The notes under the pieces: generated by a model
Database searches by the model: none
Seen by the model: the letters and a program-made list of their open reading frames with translations, nothing else
What the model was told of the DNA's origin: nothing
Shown: positions 17,343 through 29,006 of the stretch, piece by piece
Layout: the number at the start of each line of letters is the position of its first letter
How positions within the stretch are numbered: position 1 is the stretch's first letter
Position numbers and translations under genes: made by a program
Assembly: GCF_000696575.1 (NCBI RefSeq)
Contig: NZ_JMSQ01000039.1
Location: 90,002 to 154,001, forward strand
Length of the DNA stretch: 64,000 bases
Origin: Siccibacter colletis
GTDB lineage: Bacteria > Pseudomonadota > Gammaproteobacteria > Enterobacterales > Enterobacteriaceae
Reading direction: 5' to 3'

Positions 17343-18515
17343 TTACTGGGCGGAGGCGGCGATAAACGACTGCTGCTGCGACTCATTCAGCAGGCGCTGC
17401 TGGATGGCAGCGGCTTCGCTGCGGCTGCTGAACGGCCCGAGCTGGATGCGGTAAACTGCACCGTTCTGGTTCACTTTGCCCGGCACGCCGTACTGCTGCG
17501 TCAGTTTCTGTAAGAACTGCTGGGCGCGCGCGCCGTCGCTGACCGCGCCAACCTGCAGCATGTACCCCTGTGCGGAAGACGCTGCAGGCGCTGCGCTGGC
17601 GGCAGGGGCGCTCTGCGTGACCGTGCCCTGGGTGGTGCCCGGTGCAGTAACCGGCGTATTTGGGGTATTGCCCGCTGCGACTGCCGGGGCAGCACTCTGT
17701 ACCGGCGTAGCGGTGACCGGCTGAGGCTGGGCTGGCGCATCGCTTTCCAGTACGCCGGCCGTCAGCGGGGCCGGGGCACCGAGGAAGCCGCCGCTTTTCA
17801 CCGGGGCGCCGAGGTTATCTTCACTTTGCAGCGTGTCGTTGTTAATAGCACGCACGTCGCTCTGGGTCGCTACCGGCTGCGGGGCCGACGAGGCGCTGCC
17901 CATCCCGCCGCTCAGATCCGGGCGTGCCGGGAGGGCGTAAGTTTGTTTCGCCACGGTGGTGCAGGCCATGCCCGGCCCGGAGAGCGAACCATCCTGAGCA
18001 ACGATAATAGGATCGATGCGCACTTTGGTGTTGTTGGAGGTATTCAGGCGATCGGCGGAGGCGCGGGAGAGGGAGATCACCCGATCGTTACCGTAAGGGC
18101 CACGATCGTTGATACGCACCACGATCACGCGGCCATTCGCCAGGTTAGTGACGCGCGCGTAGCTTGGGATCGGCAGCGTTGGATGTGCAGCGGTCAGCTG
18201 CATAGCATCGAATGGCTCCCCGGACGCGGTCAGGTTGCTGCCCGGCTCGGCGTCATAGATAGCGGCAAGCCCCGCCTGGGAGAAGCGCGATGCATCCTGC
18301 ACGATACGGTAGTTTTTGCCGTCCCGCTGATAGTCCTGATTTACCGACGGGTTGAGCGGCTCATAGCGCGGCTCTGCACCGCTAATTTCTACTATCGGAC
18401 CATTACAGACGGCAGGCTGCGGCGCCGCCTGTTGCTGCGGTTGCCCGCTATCATTACCCGTACAGGCGGACAGTAATCCTGCCGCGATGCAGATACCAAG
18501 CCATTGCTTACGCAT
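17343..18515 (-). CDS. rlpA: Rare lipoprotein A, septal lytic transglycosylase
   Basis: A 390-residue outer-membrane lipoprotein. The lipobox is LLSAC (Cys near residue 18). The double-psi beta-barrel catalytic domain contains YDAEPGSNLTASGEPFD and VVRINDRGPYGNDRVISLS. After a long Ala/Pro/Thr-rich linker, a C-terminal SPOR domain (MLQVGAVSDGARAQQFLQKL) would bind denuded glycan at division sites. The linker makes it about 28 residues longer than the E. coli protein. The ATG at 18515 has AGAGG seven bases upstream. It follows mrdB by ten bases in the cell-elongation operon. Confidence 0.95.
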   Translation of the reverse strand: MRKQWLGICIAAGLLSACTGNDSGQPQQQAAPQPAVCNGPIVEISGAEPRYEPLNPSVNQDYQRDGKNYRIVQDASRFSQAGLAAIYDAEPGSNLTASGEPFDAMQLTAAHPTLPIPSYARVTNLANGRVIVVRINDRGPYGNDRVISLSRASADRLNTSNNTKVRIDPIIVAQDGSLSGPGMACTTVAKQTYALPARPDLSGGMGSASSAPQPVATQSDVRAINNDTLQSEDNLGAPVKSGGFLGAPAPLTAGVLESDAPAQPQPVTATPVQSAAPAVAAGNTPNTPVTAPGTTQGTVTQSAPAASAAPAASSAQGYMLQVGAVSDGARAQQFLQKLTQQYGVPGKVNQNGAVYRIQLGPFSSRSEAAAIQQRLLNESQQQSFIAASAQ

Positions 18516-18525
18516 TGCGCACCTC

Positions 18526-19638
18526 TTAAACACTTTTAGACAGCATTTTCCTGTGGGTATGCATCGACATCACGATGCCAAATCCCGCCATAAGTACAAT
18601 CAGGGCCGAGCCGCCATAGCTCACCAGCGGCAGCGGCACGCCAACCACCGGTAAGATACCGCTCACCATCCCAATATTCACAAACACATAGACAAACAGA
18701 ATCAGCATCAGCCCGCCCGCCATCACGCGACCAAAGGTGGTCTGGGCATGGGCGGCAATCCACAGGCCGCGCATAATCAGCAGCAGGTACAGCGCCAGCA
18801 GCACCAGCACGCCAATCAGCCCCAGCTCTTCCGCCAGTACCGCAAAGATGAAGTCGGTATGGCGCTCGGGCAGAAACTCCAGCTGCGACTGGGTGCCGTG
18901 CAGCCAGCCTTTGCCGCTCAGCCCGCCAGAGCCGATAGCAATTTTAGACTGAATAATATGATAGCCCGCCCCCAGCGGATCGCTTTCCGGATCGAGCAGC
19001 ATCATCACGCGCTGGCGTTGATAATCGTGCATCAGGAAGAACCACAGGATGGGGATAAACGCCGCCAGCAGCAGCGCTGCGATACCAATCAGGCGCCAGC
19101 TTAAGCCGGCCAGGAACAGCACGAACAGGCCGGAAAGCGCCACCAGAATTGAGGTGCCGAGGTCAGGCTGCGCCGCTACCAGCAGCGTTGGCATGAAAAT
19201 CAGCACCAGCGCGATACCGGTATTTTTCAGGCTTGGCGGGCAGACGTCACGGTTGATGAAGCGCGCCACCATCAGCGGCACCGCGATTTTTGCGATCTCC
19301 GAAGGCTGGAAGCGGACGATACCCAGATCGAGCCAGCGCTGTGCGCCCTTGGAGATAGCCCCAAAAGCATCCACCGCCACCAGCAGGATCACGCAGACGA
19401 TATACAGATAGGGCGCCCAGCCTTCATACACCCTGGGCGGAACCTGGGCCATCACGATCATGACGACCATTCCCATCAGGATCTGACCGATTTTGCGCTC
19501 GGTCATGCCAATGTCCTGACCGCTGGCGCTCCAGATCACCAGCGCGCTGTAGGCCAGCAGCGCCAGAATAATCAGCAGGAAGATGGGGTCGATATGGATT
19601 TTATCCCAGAACGACTTTTTATTCGGGTTATCGGTCAT
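18526..19638 (-). CDS. mrdB: Rod-shape SEDS glycosyltransferase RodA
   Basis: A 370-residue polytopic inner-membrane protein of the SEDS family that polymerises glycan strands during elongation together with PBP2. It has about ten membrane helices and conserved SEDS segments such as [42 protein letters not shown] and [13 protein letters not shown]. It lies two bases after mrdA, so the two partner proteins are co-produced. Length equals that of E. coli. Confidence 0.97.
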   Translation of the reverse strand: MTDNPNKKSFWDKIHIDPIFLLIILALLAYSALVIWSASGQDIGMTERKIGQILMGMVVMIVMAQVPPRVYEGWAPYLYIVCVILLVAVDAFGAISKGAQRWLDLGIVRFQPSEIAKIAVPLMVARFINRDVCPPSLKNTGIALVLIFMPTLLVAAQPDLGTSILVALSGLFVLFLAGLSWRLIGIAALLLAAFIPILWFFLMHDYQRQRVMMLLDPESDPLGAGYHIIQSKIAIGSGGLSGKGWLHGTQSQLEFLPERHTDFIFAVLAEELGLIGVLVLLALYLLLIMRGLWIAAHAQTTFGRVMAGGLMLILFVYVFVNIGMVSGILPVVGVPLPLVSYGGSALIVLMAGFGIVMSMHTHRKMLSKSV

Positions 19639-19640
19639 GG

Positions 19641-21542
19641 TTACTGGTCCTCAGCCCCTGCCTGAGCGGGCGCTTCAGCAGGCAAATCGGTGTTGTTGTC
19701 GCCCAGCATAATGTGGTCGAGGATCTGGCGCATGATGGTGCCGACCGCCGGACCGGCACCGCCGTTTTCCAGGATCATGGCCACGGCGACCTGCGGTTTA
19801 TCGTAAGGGGCGTAGGCGGTCATCAGCTTGTGGTCACGCAGGCGTTCAGAAATTTTATGCGCGTTATAGGTCTCGTTCGCTTTCAGGCCGAATACCTGGG
19901 CCGTACCCGACTTCGCGGCGGCTTTATACGGCGCGCTGGCGAAGTACTTATGACCAGTGCCGTTAGCGCGGTTCGCCACGCCATACATACCGTCTTTGGC
20001 GATTTCCCAGTAGCCGGAGTGGATATCGCCCACCGGCGGCTGTTCCGGCTGCTTCCACAGCTGCTGCTTGCCGTCTATCACGGTGCTCATCAGCAGGTGC
20101 GGAACTTTAACGATGCCGTCGTTGATCAGTATCATCATCGCTTTGTTCATCTGCAACGGGGTCGCGGTCCAGTAGCCCTGACCGATGCCCACCGGAATGG
20201 TATCGCCCTGGTACCACGGTTTTTTAAAGCGCTTGAGCTTCCACTCACGCGTCGGCATGTTGCCGGAGCGCTCTTCGGCAAGATCGATGCCGGTAAAGTG
20301 ACCGTAGCCGAACTTGCTCATCCACTCGGAAAGGCGGTCTATGCCCATGTCGTACGCCACCTGGTAGAAGAAGGTATCCGCGGACTCCTCCAGTGATTTG
20401 GTGACGTTCAGGCGGCCGTGGCCCCATTTCTTCCAGTCGCGGTAGCGTTTTTCACTGCCCGGCAGCTGCCACCAGCCAGGATCGAACAGCGAGGTATTGC
20501 GATTGATGACCCCGGCGCTCAGGGCTGAGACCGCAACATACGGCTTCACGGTGGACGCTGGCGGGTAGACGCCCTGGGTGGCGCGGTTAATGAGCGGCGT
20601 GTTCGGATCGTTGAGCAGGCCGGAGTAATCTTTGCTTGAGATGCCATCCACGAACAGGTTCGGGTTGTAGCTTGGCGTGGAAACCAGCGCCAGAATGCCG
20701 CCGGTACGCGGATCGCTGACCACTACGGCGGCACGGCTGCCCTGCAACAGGGTTTCAATATAGGTTTGCAGTTTCAGGTCGATGGTCAGATAGATATCAT
20801 GTCCGGCCTGGGGCGAAACCTCTTTCAGCTGGCGGATCACGCGGCCGCGGTTGTTCACCTCGACCTCTTCATAGCCGGTCTGGCCGTGGAGCGTATCTTC
20901 GTAGTAGCGCTCAATCCCGAGCTTGCCGATATCATGCGTGGCGGCGTAGTTCGCCAGCTTGCCGTCCTTATCCAGACGGTCGATATCTTTATCGTTGATC
21001 TTTGAGACGTAGCCGATGACGTGCGTCAGGGCTGAGCCATAGGGGTAGAAGCGGCGCTTATAGCCTTTAACTTCCACGCCCGGAAAACGGTACTGGTTCA
21101 CGGCAAAGCGCGCGACCTGCACTTCCGTCAGGTTGGTTTTTACCGGAATAGAGGTGAAGCGGTGGGAACGGGCGCGCTCTTTCTTGAAAGCGGCAATATC
21201 ATCATCATTGAGGTCGACCACGTCGCGCAGCGCTTCGAGCGTCTGCTGCACGTTATCTACCTTCTCCGGCATCATCTCTACCTGATAGATAGTGCGATTC
21301 AGCGCCAGTGGGATGCCGTTGCGGTCGTAAATAATGCCGCGGCTCGGCGGAATAGGCACCAGCTTGATGCGGTTTTCGTTGGAGCGGGTCTGATAGTCGT
21401 TGAAGCGCAGGATCTGCACGGTGTAGAGATTGGCAACCAGAACGCCGGTTAACAGCAGAATGCCGATAAAGGCGATCAGCGCCCTGCGCACAAACAGTGC
21501 GGACTCTGCCGAATAATCGCGAAAAGAATTCTGTAATTTCAT
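19641..21542 (-). CDS. mrdA: Penicillin-binding protein 2, elongation transpeptidase
   Basis: A 633-residue class B penicillin-binding protein that cross-links peptidoglycan for rod growth. One N-terminal membrane anchor (about residues 20-45) is followed by the pedestal domain and the transpeptidase domain with STVK (in [10 protein letters not shown]), SAD (ESADTFFYQ) and KSGTAQ motifs. Same length as in E. coli. It is the first gene of the mrdA-mrdB-rlpA unit and is preceded closely by rlmH. Confidence 0.97.
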   Translation of the reverse strand: MKLQNSFRDYSAESALFVRRALIAFIGILLLTGVLVANLYTVQILRFNDYQTRSNENRIKLVPIPPSRGIIYDRNGIPLALNRTIYQVEMMPEKVDNVQQTLEALRDVVDLNDDDIAAFKKERARSHRFTSIPVKTNLTEVQVARFAVNQYRFPGVEVKGYKRRFYPYGSALTHVIGYVSKINDKDIDRLDKDGKLANYAATHDIGKLGIERYYEDTLHGQTGYEEVEVNNRGRVIRQLKEVSPQAGHDIYLTIDLKLQTYIETLLQGSRAAVVVSDPRTGGILALVSTPSYNPNLFVDGISSKDYSGLLNDPNTPLINRATQGVYPPASTVKPYVAVSALSAGVINRNTSLFDPGWWQLPGSEKRYRDWKKWGHGRLNVTKSLEESADTFFYQVAYDMGIDRLSEWMSKFGYGHFTGIDLAEERSGNMPTREWKLKRFKKPWYQGDTIPVGIGQGYWTATPLQMNKAMMILINDGIVKVPHLLMSTVIDGKQQLWKQPEQPPVGDIHSGYWEIAKDGMYGVANRANGTGHKYFASAPYKAAAKSGTAQVFGLKANETYNAHKISERLRDHKLMTAYAPYDKPQVAVAMILENGGAGPAVGTIMRQILDHIMLGDNNTDLPAEAPAQAGAEDQ

Positions 21543-21568
21543 CCGCAGCTTAATCTACCTGATCGCGT

Positions 21569-22036
21569 CTATTCACGATGATATGGGTGATTGGTGGTGA
21601 TGCTCCATGCACGATACAGACTTTCGGCCACCAGTACCCTGACCAGCGGATGGGGCAGGGTCAGCGCCGAAAGCGACCAGCTCTGTTCCGCCGCGGCTTT
21701 ACAGGCGGGGGACAGACCCTCCGGGCCACCGATAAGCAAACTGACATCACGGCCATCGAGCTTCCAGCGCTCCAGCTCCGTCGCCAGTTGCGGGGTATCC
21801 CAGGGCTTGCCAGGAATATCGAGCGTGACGATGCGGTTTTTACCGGCAGCCGCCAGCATCAGTTCGCCCTCTTTTTCGAGGATACGCTTTATATCGGCAT
21901 TTTTGCCGCGTTTTCCAGCAGGAATTTCTACCAGTTCAAACGGCATATCCTTGGGGAAGCGGCGTAAATATTCGCTAAAGCCGGTCTGTACCCAGTCGGG
22001 CATTTTGGTGCCGACGGCGACCAGTTGGAGCTTCAC
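21569..22036 (-). CDS. rlmH: 23S rRNA (pseudouridine-1915-N3)-methyltransferase
   Basis: A 155-residue SPOUT methyltransferase that methylates pseudouridine 1915 in helix 69 of 23S rRNA on 70S ribosomes. The SAM-binding knot is seen in [14 protein letters not shown] and the C-terminal [20 protein letters not shown]. It starts three bases after the rsfS stop, so it is co-transcribed with the ribosome silencing factor, the arrangement found in other enterobacteria. Confidence 0.97.
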   Translation of the reverse strand: MKLQLVAVGTKMPDWVQTGFSEYLRRFPKDMPFELVEIPAGKRGKNADIKRILEKEGELMLAAAGKNRIVTLDIPGKPWDTPQLATELERWKLDGRDVSLLIGGPEGLSPACKAAAEQSWSLSALTLPHPLVRVLVAESLYRAWSITTNHPYHRE

Positions 22037-22039
22037 GCA

Positions 22040-22447
<408 letters not shown>

Positions 22448-22539
22448 CTATCATCCCACTGCCGGCACGAGTTTGCATCGCCATTTTTGTAAAACAATTT
22501 CAAATTCAGCGTGGCGCATAGCCTCAAATCTGGCTGCGG

Positions 22540-22567
22540 AGAATATCAGCCTGGCAAACCCTGTCAA
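22540..22567 (-). promoter_or_regulatory. Candidate rsfS operon promoter
   Basis: On the minus strand a perfect TTGACA (22567-22562) is followed after 16 bases by TATTCT (22545-22540), about 180 bases upstream of rsfS. This would drive rsfS-rlmH-mrdAB. Confidence 0.65.
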
Positions 22568-22610
22568 TGTTTCAGCAGAATTATCCACATGAATACGCCG
22601 CCGCTGGAAT

Positions 22611-23273
22611 TTATGCCGTCTGGCTGTCGGTGTGGTAGAGGCGGTGCGCGCGAATATAATTTTCCACTGCTTCAGGCAGCAGCTCGCGGCAGGACTGGCC
22701 GCGCTGAAGGCGCTGCCGAATGGCAGTAGCCGAGATATCCACCAGCGGCGTGTCGGCAAGCCAGATACGGCCTGCCGGTTCCTGATGCAGGAGGGCCAGG
22801 TCGTTGGTCAGATGGGCTTCCAGCCAGCGCTGTTCTTCTTCGCTTTTCATCTGCACCGGATAGCCCGGGCGGCGACAGACCAGAATGTGGCACAGCGACA
22901 GCAGGCGCGCGGCGTGATACCAGGTGGGAAGCGTCAGCAGTGAGTCCTGACCAATAATGAACGCCAGCGGACGTGTATAACCCTGCTCTTCACGCCACTG
23001 CGCGAGGGTGTCAGCAGTATAGGATGGCGTGGTGCGCTGCAGTTCGCGTTCATCGAGCGCGAACAGCGGGTTATCAGCAATTGCCAGAGCCACCATCGCT
23101 TTGCGCTGTATACTGCTGGCCATCGGCTGCGGGCGGTGGGGCGGCACGTTGTTCGGCATGATGGTGATACGCGCCAGCTTGACCTGATGCGCCAGCGCCT
23201 CGACTACGCGCAGATGACCGCAGTGGATAGGGTCGAAAGTGCCGCCGAACAGGGCGTGTAGCGCCATGCTCAT
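22611..23273 (-). CDS. nadD: Nicotinate-mononucleotide adenylyltransferase
   Basis: A 220-residue enzyme that makes nicotinate adenine dinucleotide from NaMN and ATP in NAD synthesis. The nucleotidyltransferase motifs [13 protein letters not shown] and [10 protein letters not shown] are clear, and [15 protein letters not shown] is family-typical. Either ATG 23273 (MSMALH) or 23267 (MALH) could be the start; I keep the first because it lies one base after the holA stop. The C-terminus is a few residues longer than in E. coli. Confidence 0.94.
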   Translation of the reverse strand: MSMALHALFGGTFDPIHCGHLRVVEALAHQVKLARITIMPNNVPPHRPQPMASSIQRKAMVALAIADNPLFALDERELQRTTPSYTADTLAQWREEQGYTRPLAFIIGQDSLLTLPTWYHAARLLSLCHILVCRRPGYPVQMKSEEEQRWLEAHLTNDLALLHQEPAGRIWLADTPLVDISATAIRQRLQRGQSCRELLPEAVENYIRAHRLYHTDSQTA

Positions 23274-23274
23274 C

Positions 23275-24306
23275 TCAGCGCACCGAAAGCAGGGGGGCGA
23301 GGGACTTATGGCACAGCAAGAGCGACAGTGCTTCCAGCTCTGACCATACCGACTGACCGAAATCCTGCTTTATCGTCAGCTCGATCTGACACAGCTGATG
23401 TACCGCACTGCTTAGCTGCGCGGCGGAAAGCCGGGCCAGAGCATCGGTTACCAGCTGGCGACGATTCTGCCAGACCCGCTGTTTGTCAAACAGTGTGCGC
23501 AGCGGCGTGTGGGCGGATGCGCGTTGCAGATTAACCAGTTGCAGCAGTTCTCGCTGCAGCGTACGCAGCAGGATCACCGGCTCGCTACCCTCCAGACGAA
23601 GCTGCTGCAGAATATGCAGCGCGCGCTTGCTCTTACCGGCCAGCAGGGCATCCACCCAGTGGAAGGGGGTAAAATGCGCCGCATCGTTGACCGCTTCCTC
23701 AACCCGCGGCAGCGTCAGCTTGCCGTCAGGCCACAGCAATGACAGTCGCTCCAGCGCCTGGGCCAACGCCAGAAGATTACCTTCATAGCAGTAACACAGC
23801 AGCTGGTTGGCGGCATCATCAAGCGAGAGCTTCATCTGCTTCGCCCTGGCAGCGACCCAGCGCGGTAGCTGTGCCTGTTCCGGCGTCTGGCAGCTCACCT
23901 GCACCGCACGCTGTGCCAGCGCTGCGATCCAGGCGGCGTTTTCCTGGGCTTTGGTCAGCTTGTTGCCGCGAACGATCAGCAGTAAGTCGTCATGCAGCAG
24001 GCTGACCAGCGTCGCGAGTTGTTCATTGATGGCGGCGTTGGGGCCGTTGTCGGGCAGCAGCAGCAACAGCGTCTGGCGGCTGGCGAACAGGCTCATCTCC
24101 TGGCACAGCGCAAACAGCTGTTGCCAGTCGGTGCTGGCGTCGATAGCAAAGGTATGGTGTTCTTCGAAGCCTGCCGCGGCAGCGGCACGGCGCACGGCGT
24201 CCTGACTCTCCTGCAGCAGCAACGGATCGTTACCAAGCAGCAGATACGCCAGGCGCAGCCCCTCATGGAGCTGCGCCTGGAGTTGTTCAGGGTAAAGCCG
24301 AATCAT
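23275..24306 (-). CDS. holA: DNA polymerase III delta subunit
   Basis: A 343-residue clamp-loader subunit that opens the beta sliding clamp. It begins [20 protein letters not shown] with the short beta-binding region, followed by the AAA-like fold domains without a Walker motif, as usual for delta. Length equals the E. coli protein. The ATG overlaps the lptE stop (ATGA), indicating translational coupling. Confidence 0.96.
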   Translation of the reverse strand: MIRLYPEQLQAQLHEGLRLAYLLLGNDPLLLQESQDAVRRAAAAAGFEEHHTFAIDASTDWQQLFALCQEMSLFASRQTLLLLLPDNGPNAAINEQLATLVSLLHDDLLLIVRGNKLTKAQENAAWIAALAQRAVQVSCQTPEQAQLPRWVAARAKQMKLSLDDAANQLLCYCYEGNLLALAQALERLSLLWPDGKLTLPRVEEAVNDAAHFTPFHWVDALLAGKSKRALHILQQLRLEGSEPVILLRTLQRELLQLVNLQRASAHTPLRTLFDKQRVWQNRRQLVTDALARLSAAQLSSAVHQLCQIELTIKQDFGQSVWSELEALSLLLCHKSLAPLLSVR

Positions 24307-24893
24307 TGCGGTGTAAGCGTGGTGGAAACGCGGTTGCTGTTTTCCGGGTTGGTCGGCGCAGACGCCGCCTCATCTTGCGCTTTGGTTGCCGCCGCATCCT
24401 GAGCATGAACGCTCATCAGCTTACGAATCAGCTGCTCAGCGGCTTTGTCGTACATCTCCTGCACAATCAGCGCCTGCTCAGAGTCTTTTGCCAGAGCGGT
24501 CTGCGGGTTATCGAAGAAGGAACGATAAACCTTTGTGCTGATAGGGTAGACGTCATGCCCCGGAATCAATACCTGACCCGATACGTTCATCACCATCTGG
24601 TACTCCGCCGTGCGGCCATTCTGGAACACCGACGCCGTGTCTTTCGAGATGGACGCGCCGCCGATACGCAGCGACGGAATATCCTGACGCAGTGAGCCTT
24701 TCTCGATCAGCGTTACGCCGTTAAGACGCAGCTGTTCACGAATGGCACGCGCCAGCGGACCGTTTGGATCCGAGGTGTCAAAGATCATGGTTTTCATTTC
24801 AGGCGGCACCGCAGTGGTGCTGCGCAGATGCCAGCCACATCCGGCGGTGACCAGCACCGCCAGGCTTACTAATAAAGTCACCAGATATCGCAC
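24303..24893 (-). CDS. lptE: LPS assembly lipoprotein LptE
   Basis: A 196-residue outer-membrane lipoprotein that plugs the LptD barrel and helps place LPS at the cell surface. The lipobox is VTAGC (Cys near residue 19), followed by GWHLRSTT. The start is GTG at 24893 with AGGAGG four bases upstream. The C-terminal tail is Ala/Thr-rich and variable. It lies between leuS and holA, 15 bases after leuS, as in E. coli. Confidence 0.96.
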   Translation of the reverse strand: MRYLVTLLVSLAVLVTAGCGWHLRSTTAVPPEMKTMIFDTSDPNGPLARAIREQLRLNGVTLIEKGSLRQDIPSLRIGGASISKDTASVFQNGRTAEYQMVMNVSGQVLIPGHDVYPISTKVYRSFFDNPQTALAKDSEQALIVQEMYDKAAEQLIRKLMSVHAQDAAATKAQDEAASAPTNPENSNRVSTTLTPQ

Positions 24894-24907
24894 ACTTCCT
24901 CCTGCGC

Positions 24908-27490
24908 TTAGCCTACAACCAGGTTAAGCAGTTTGCCGGGAACGTAAATCACTTTACGCACGGTCACGCCGTCGAGATATTTCGCCACCAGGTGCTCCTG
25001 GCCCGCGCGCTCACGCACTTGTTCTTCTGTCGCATCTGCGGCAACGGTGATTTTGCCACGCACTTTACCGTTAACCTGCACCACAACCAGGGTGGTGTCT
25101 TCCACCATGGCGCTCTCATCCGCCTGCGGCCACGGCGCGTTGTCGATATCGCCTTCGCCTTTCAGCTCCTGCCACAGCGTAAAGCTGACGTGCGGGGTGA
25201 ACGGATAGAGCATGCGAACCACGGCCAGCAGCGCTTCGTTCATCAGCGCGCGATCCTGTTCGTTCTCCTGCGGTGCTTTCTGCAGGCGGTTCATCAGCTC
25301 CATAATGGCAGCGATGGCGGTGTTGAAGGTCTGACGACGACCCACATCATCGGTGACTTTGGCGATGGTTTTGTGAACCTCGCGACGCAGCGCTTTCTGA
25401 TCGTCGCTCAGCGCAGCGATGTTCAGTGCAGGTACTTCGCCAGCAGCGGTGTGTTCGTAAACCAGTTTCCAGACGCGTTTCAGGAAGCGGTTAGCACCTT
25501 CCACGCCGGATTCCTGCCATTCGAGGGTCATGTCGGCCGGGGAGGCGAACATCATGAACAGACGCACGGTGTCTGCGCCGTAACGTTCAACCATCTCCTG
25601 CGGGTCGATGCCGTTGTTTTTCGACTTCGACATTTTGCTCATGCCGGTATACACCAGCTCGTGGCCCGCGGCGTCGCTCGCTTTAATAATGCGGCCTTTC
25701 TCGTCACGCTCGACGATGGCCTCTTTCGGGGAGACCCAGTTACGCTCGCCGTTAGCGCCAACGTAATAGAAGGCATCCGCCAGCACCATACCCTGACACA
25801 GCAACTGCTTAGCCGGCTCGTCGGAATTTACCAGGCCCGCATCGCGCATCAGCTTGTGGAAGAAGCGGAAGTAGAGCAGGTGCATGATGGCGTGTTCGAT
25901 ACCGCCGATATAGATGTCTACCGGCAGCCAGTAGTTAGCGGCGTCGGAATCCAGCATACCTTCCTGGTGCTGCGGGCAGGTATAACGCGCGTAGTACCAG
26001 GAGGACTCCATAAAGGTGTCGAAGGTGTCGGTTTCACGCAGGGCCGGCTGGCCGTTTACGGTCGTTTTCGCCCACTCCGGGTCGGCTTTAATCGGGCTGG
26101 TAATGCCGTCCATCACCACGTCTTCCGGCAGGATCACCGGCAGCTGGTCTTCCGGGGTTGGCATCACGGTGCCGTCTTCCAGCGTGACCATTGGGATCGG
26201 TGCGCCCCAGTAGCGCTGACGGGAAACGCCCCAGTCGCGCAGACGGTAGTTAACTTTACGCTCGCCAACGCCTTTGGCTGCCAGCTTATCGGCGATAGCG
26301 TTGAAGCCCGCGGTGTAATCAAGGCCATCGAACTCGCCGGAATTAAACAGCACGCCCTTCTCGGTCAGCGCCTGTTCGGAGAGATCCGGCGCGCTGCCGT
26401 CGGCGGCAAGAATAACCGGTTTGATGGTTAAACCGTATTTAGTAGCGAACTCGTAATCGCGCTGATCGTGGCCCGGAACCGCCATCACCGCACCGGTGCC
26501 GTATTCCATCAGCACGAAGTTGGCGGCCCATACCGGAATAGCGTCGCCGGTCAGCGGGTGAATCGCTTTGATGCCGGTATCAACGCCTTTTTTCTCCATG
26601 GTCGCCATTTCAGCTTCGGCAACCTTGGTGTTACGGCATTCGGCAATGAAGTCGCCCAGCGCCGGGTTAGCGGCGGCTGCAGCCTGCGCCAGCGGGTGAC
26701 CTGCGGCTACCGCCAGGTAGGTCACGCCCATGAAGGTGTCCGGGCGGGTGGTGTAGACCGTCAGCTTCTCGTCGCTGTTCTGCACGTCGAAGGTAATTTC
26801 CACGCCTTCCGAGCGGCCAATCCAGTTGCGCTGCATGGTCTTAACGGTGTCAGGCCAGTGGTCCAGTTTGTCCAGATCGTTGAGCAGTTCGTCAGCGTAG
26901 GCGGTGATTTTAATAAACCACTGCGGGATCTCTTTACGCTCGACTTTGGTGTCGCAGCGCCAGCAGCAGCCGTCGATTACCTGTTCGTTAGCCAGCACGG
27001 TCTGATCGTTCGGGCACCAGTTCACCGCCGACGTTTTCTTGTACACCAGGCCTTTTTTATACAGCTCGGTAAAGAACTTCTGCTCCCAACGGTAATATTC
27101 CGGTTGGCAGGTCGCCAGCTCGCGGCTCCAGTCATAACCAAAGCCCAGCATTTTGAGCTGGTTTTTCATGTAGTTGATGTTGTCGTAGGTCCAGGGAGCA
27201 GGCGCCGTGTTGTTTTTTACCGCGGCACCTTCAGCCGGCAGGCCGAACGCATCCCAGCCGATAGGCTGCAGAACGTTTTTGCCGAGCATGCGCTGATAGC
27301 GGGCAATTACGTCGCCGATGGTGTAGTTACGAACGTGGCCCATGTGTAGACGACCAGAAGGATAGGGCAGCATCGAGAGGCAGTAGTACTTCTCTTTGCT
27401 CGGGTCTTCAGTCACTTCAAAAGTGCGCTTCTCTTCCCAGTGAAGCTGTACGTTGGATTCTATCTCTTCCGGGCGATATTGCTCTTGCAT
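24908..27490 (-). CDS. leuS: Leucyl-tRNA synthetase
   Basis: An 860-residue class I aminoacyl-tRNA synthetase. The signature HMGH ([15 protein letters not shown]) and KMSKS ([14 protein letters not shown]) motifs are intact. A zinc-type Cys cluster is seen at CPND...CCWRC, and the large CP1 editing domain contains the [14 protein letters not shown] loop. Length equals E. coli LeuS. It heads the leuS-lptE-holA-nadD unit. Confidence 0.98.
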   Translation of the reverse strand: MQEQYRPEEIESNVQLHWEEKRTFEVTEDPSKEKYYCLSMLPYPSGRLHMGHVRNYTIGDVIARYQRMLGKNVLQPIGWDAFGLPAEGAAVKNNTAPAPWTYDNINYMKNQLKMLGFGYDWSRELATCQPEYYRWEQKFFTELYKKGLVYKKTSAVNWCPNDQTVLANEQVIDGCCWRCDTKVERKEIPQWFIKITAYADELLNDLDKLDHWPDTVKTMQRNWIGRSEGVEITFDVQNSDEKLTVYTTRPDTFMGVTYLAVAAGHPLAQAAAAANPALGDFIAECRNTKVAEAEMATMEKKGVDTGIKAIHPLTGDAIPVWAANFVLMEYGTGAVMAVPGHDQRDYEFATKYGLTIKPVILAADGSAPDLSEQALTEKGVLFNSGEFDGLDYTAGFNAIADKLAAKGVGERKVNYRLRDWGVSRQRYWGAPIPMVTLEDGTVMPTPEDQLPVILPEDVVMDGITSPIKADPEWAKTTVNGQPALRETDTFDTFMESSWYYARYTCPQHQEGMLDSDAANYWLPVDIYIGGIEHAIMHLLYFRFFHKLMRDAGLVNSDEPAKQLLCQGMVLADAFYYVGANGERNWVSPKEAIVERDEKGRIIKASDAAGHELVYTGMSKMSKSKNNGIDPQEMVERYGADTVRLFMMFASPADMTLEWQESGVEGANRFLKRVWKLVYEHTAAGEVPALNIAALSDDQKALRREVHKTIAKVTDDVGRRQTFNTAIAAIMELMNRLQKAPQENEQDRALMNEALLAVVRMLYPFTPHVSFTLWQELKGEGDIDNAPWPQADESAMVEDTTLVVVQVNGKVRGKITVAADATEEQVRERAGQEHLVAKYLDGVTVRKVIYVPGKLLNLVVG

Positions 27491-27747
27491 GGCAGCCAGT
27501 GGTCCTGTGTTAAAGCAGCTACAGCGGTAGCTAAAGGTAGTATTTCAGATCCGCATAGCATAGCCGATTAGCCCGCCTCGCAACAGTCTTTCCCGGCAGA
27601 GATGTTTGCCTTGCGGCGCGGCTCGCAATCATCTGCTCTGCTATGCGCTCTTTGCACTCCTTTACAGCAGATGTGGCTCTGCTAACAAAGCGACAGGCAA
27701 TTAACGTCTATTATTAGAAGAGGTTACCTGACAGGAGATAAATACAC

Positions 27748-28230
27748 ATGAACAAGGTTGCTCAATATTACCGGGAGCTGGTGACCCAACTCACCGAGCG
27801 TCTGCGCAATGGCGATCGCGATATCGACGCCCTGGTGGCCAGCGCGCGTGAACGCGTCTCGCAAACCGGCGAGCTGACGCGCACTGAAATCGATGAGGTA
27901 ACCCGGGCGGTACGCCGCGATCTGGAGGAATTTGCCAGGAGCTATAACGAAAGCCAGGATGAATTCACCGATGGCGTGTTTATGCGCGTCATCAAAGAGA
28001 GCCTGTGGCAGGAGCTGGCCGACATCACTGACAAAACCCAGCTGGAGTGGCGCGAAGTGTTCCAGGATCTCAATCACCACGGGGTCTATCACAGCGGTGA
28101 AGTGGTGGGGCTCGGCAACCTGGTGTGCGAAAAGTGCCACTATCACCTTGCCGTATATACGCCCGACGTGCTGTCGCTATGCCCGAAATGCGGGCATGAC
28201 CAGTTCCAGCGTCGGCCATTTGAGCCGTAA
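27748..28230 (+). CDS. ybeL: DUF1451 zinc-ribbon protein YbeL
   Basis: A 160-residue cytoplasmic protein with a helical, charged N-terminus (about residues 1-110) and a C-terminal rubredoxin-like zinc ribbon: CEKC ... CPKCGHDQF. AGGAG precedes the ATG. The function is unknown. In E. coli it is separated from gltL by a block containing rihA, hscC and djlC; here it is directly convergent with gltL and they share a terminator. Confidence 0.93.
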   Translation: MNKVAQYYRELVTQLTERLRNGDRDIDALVASARERVSQTGELTRTEIDEVTRAVRRDLEEFARSYNESQDEFTDGVFMRVIKESLWQELADITDKTQLEWREVFQDLNHHGVYHSGEVVGLGNLVCEKCHYHLAVYTPDVLSLCPKCGHDQFQRRPFEP

Positions 28231-28232
28231 TA

Positions 28233-28261
28233 AAAAAGCCTTCCATCCGGAAGGCTTTTTT
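28233..28261. terminator. Bidirectional terminator ybeL/gltL
   Basis: The stem AAGCCTTCC / GGAAGGCTT with an ATCC loop has an A-tract on one side and a T-tract on the other. Confidence 0.93.
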
Positions 28262-28280
28262 GATGCAAGCAGCGAAACGC

Positions 28281-29006
28281 TTAGTGCAGTATTTTTGCCA
28301 GGAAGTCTTTGGCGCGCTCGGATTTCGGGTTGGCGAAGAACTCCTCTTTATTGGCGTCCTCAACGATTTTCCCTTCATCCATAAAGATGACGCGATGCGC
28401 CACTTTGCGCGCGAAGCCCATTTCGTGGGTTACCACCATCATGGTCATCCCTTCCTGCGCCAGCTCGACCATCACGTCCAGCACTTCGTTGATCATCTCG
28501 GGATCGAGTGCAGAGGTCGGCTCGTCAAACAGCATCGCTACCGGGTCCATACACAGTGCACGGGCAATCGCCACACGCTGCTGCTGACCACCGGAGAGCT
28601 GCGCCGGAAATTTATTGGCGTGCGCCGACAGCCCGACGCGCTCCAGCAGCTTCAGCCCTTTCTCACGCGCAGCGGCTTTGTCGCGTTTGAGGACCTTCAC
28701 CTGCGCCAGCGTCAGGTTTTCAATGATGGAGAGATGCGGGAACAGTTCAAAGTGCTGGAACACCATGCCAACCCGGGAGCGCAGCTGCGCAAGGTTGGTT
28801 TTCTTGTCGTTCACCTTGATGCCGTTTACGGCGATGTCGCCCTGCTGAACCGGCTCCAGCCCGTTCACCGTTTTAATCAGCGTGGATTTTCCGGAACCCG
28901 ACGGGCCGCAGACCACGACCACTTCGCCTTTTTTTACCTCGGTTGAGCAGTCGGTCAGCACCTGAAAGTGACCATACCATTTTGAAACGTTTTTCAGGGA
29001 AATCAT
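28281..29006 (-). CDS. gltL: Glutamate/aspartate ABC transporter ATPase
   Basis: A 241-residue ATPase of the polar amino-acid importer. Walker [10 protein letters not shown], signature [15 protein letters not shown], Walker [14 protein letters not shown] and switch His (VVTHEMGFA) are present. Its start overlaps the gltK stop by four bases. Last gene of gltIJKL. Confidence 0.97.
   Translation of the reverse strand: MISLKNVSKWYGHFQVLTDCSTEVKKGEVVVVCGPSGSGKSTLIKTVNGLEPVQQGDIAVNGIKVNDKKTNLAQLRSRVGMVFQHFELFPHLSIIENLTLAQVKVLKRDKAAAREKGLKLLERVGLSAHANKFPAQLSGGQQQRVAIARALCMDPVAMLFDEPTSALDPEMINEVLDVMVELAQEGMTMMVVTHEMGFARKVAHRVIFMDEGKIVEDANKEEFFANPKSERAKDFLAKILH

Noticed and set aside
15960-17513. Plus-strand open frame of 517 codons opposite dacA and the end of rlpA
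   Set aside because: It mirrors dacA codon by codon, is rich in His, Gln and Val as antisense frames of GC-rich genes are, and has no domain. dacA on the other strand has all catalytic motifs.
24992-26431. Plus-strand open frame of 479 codons opposite leuS
   Set aside because: Antisense shadow of a fully conserved synthetase; no ribosome site and no recognisable protein family.
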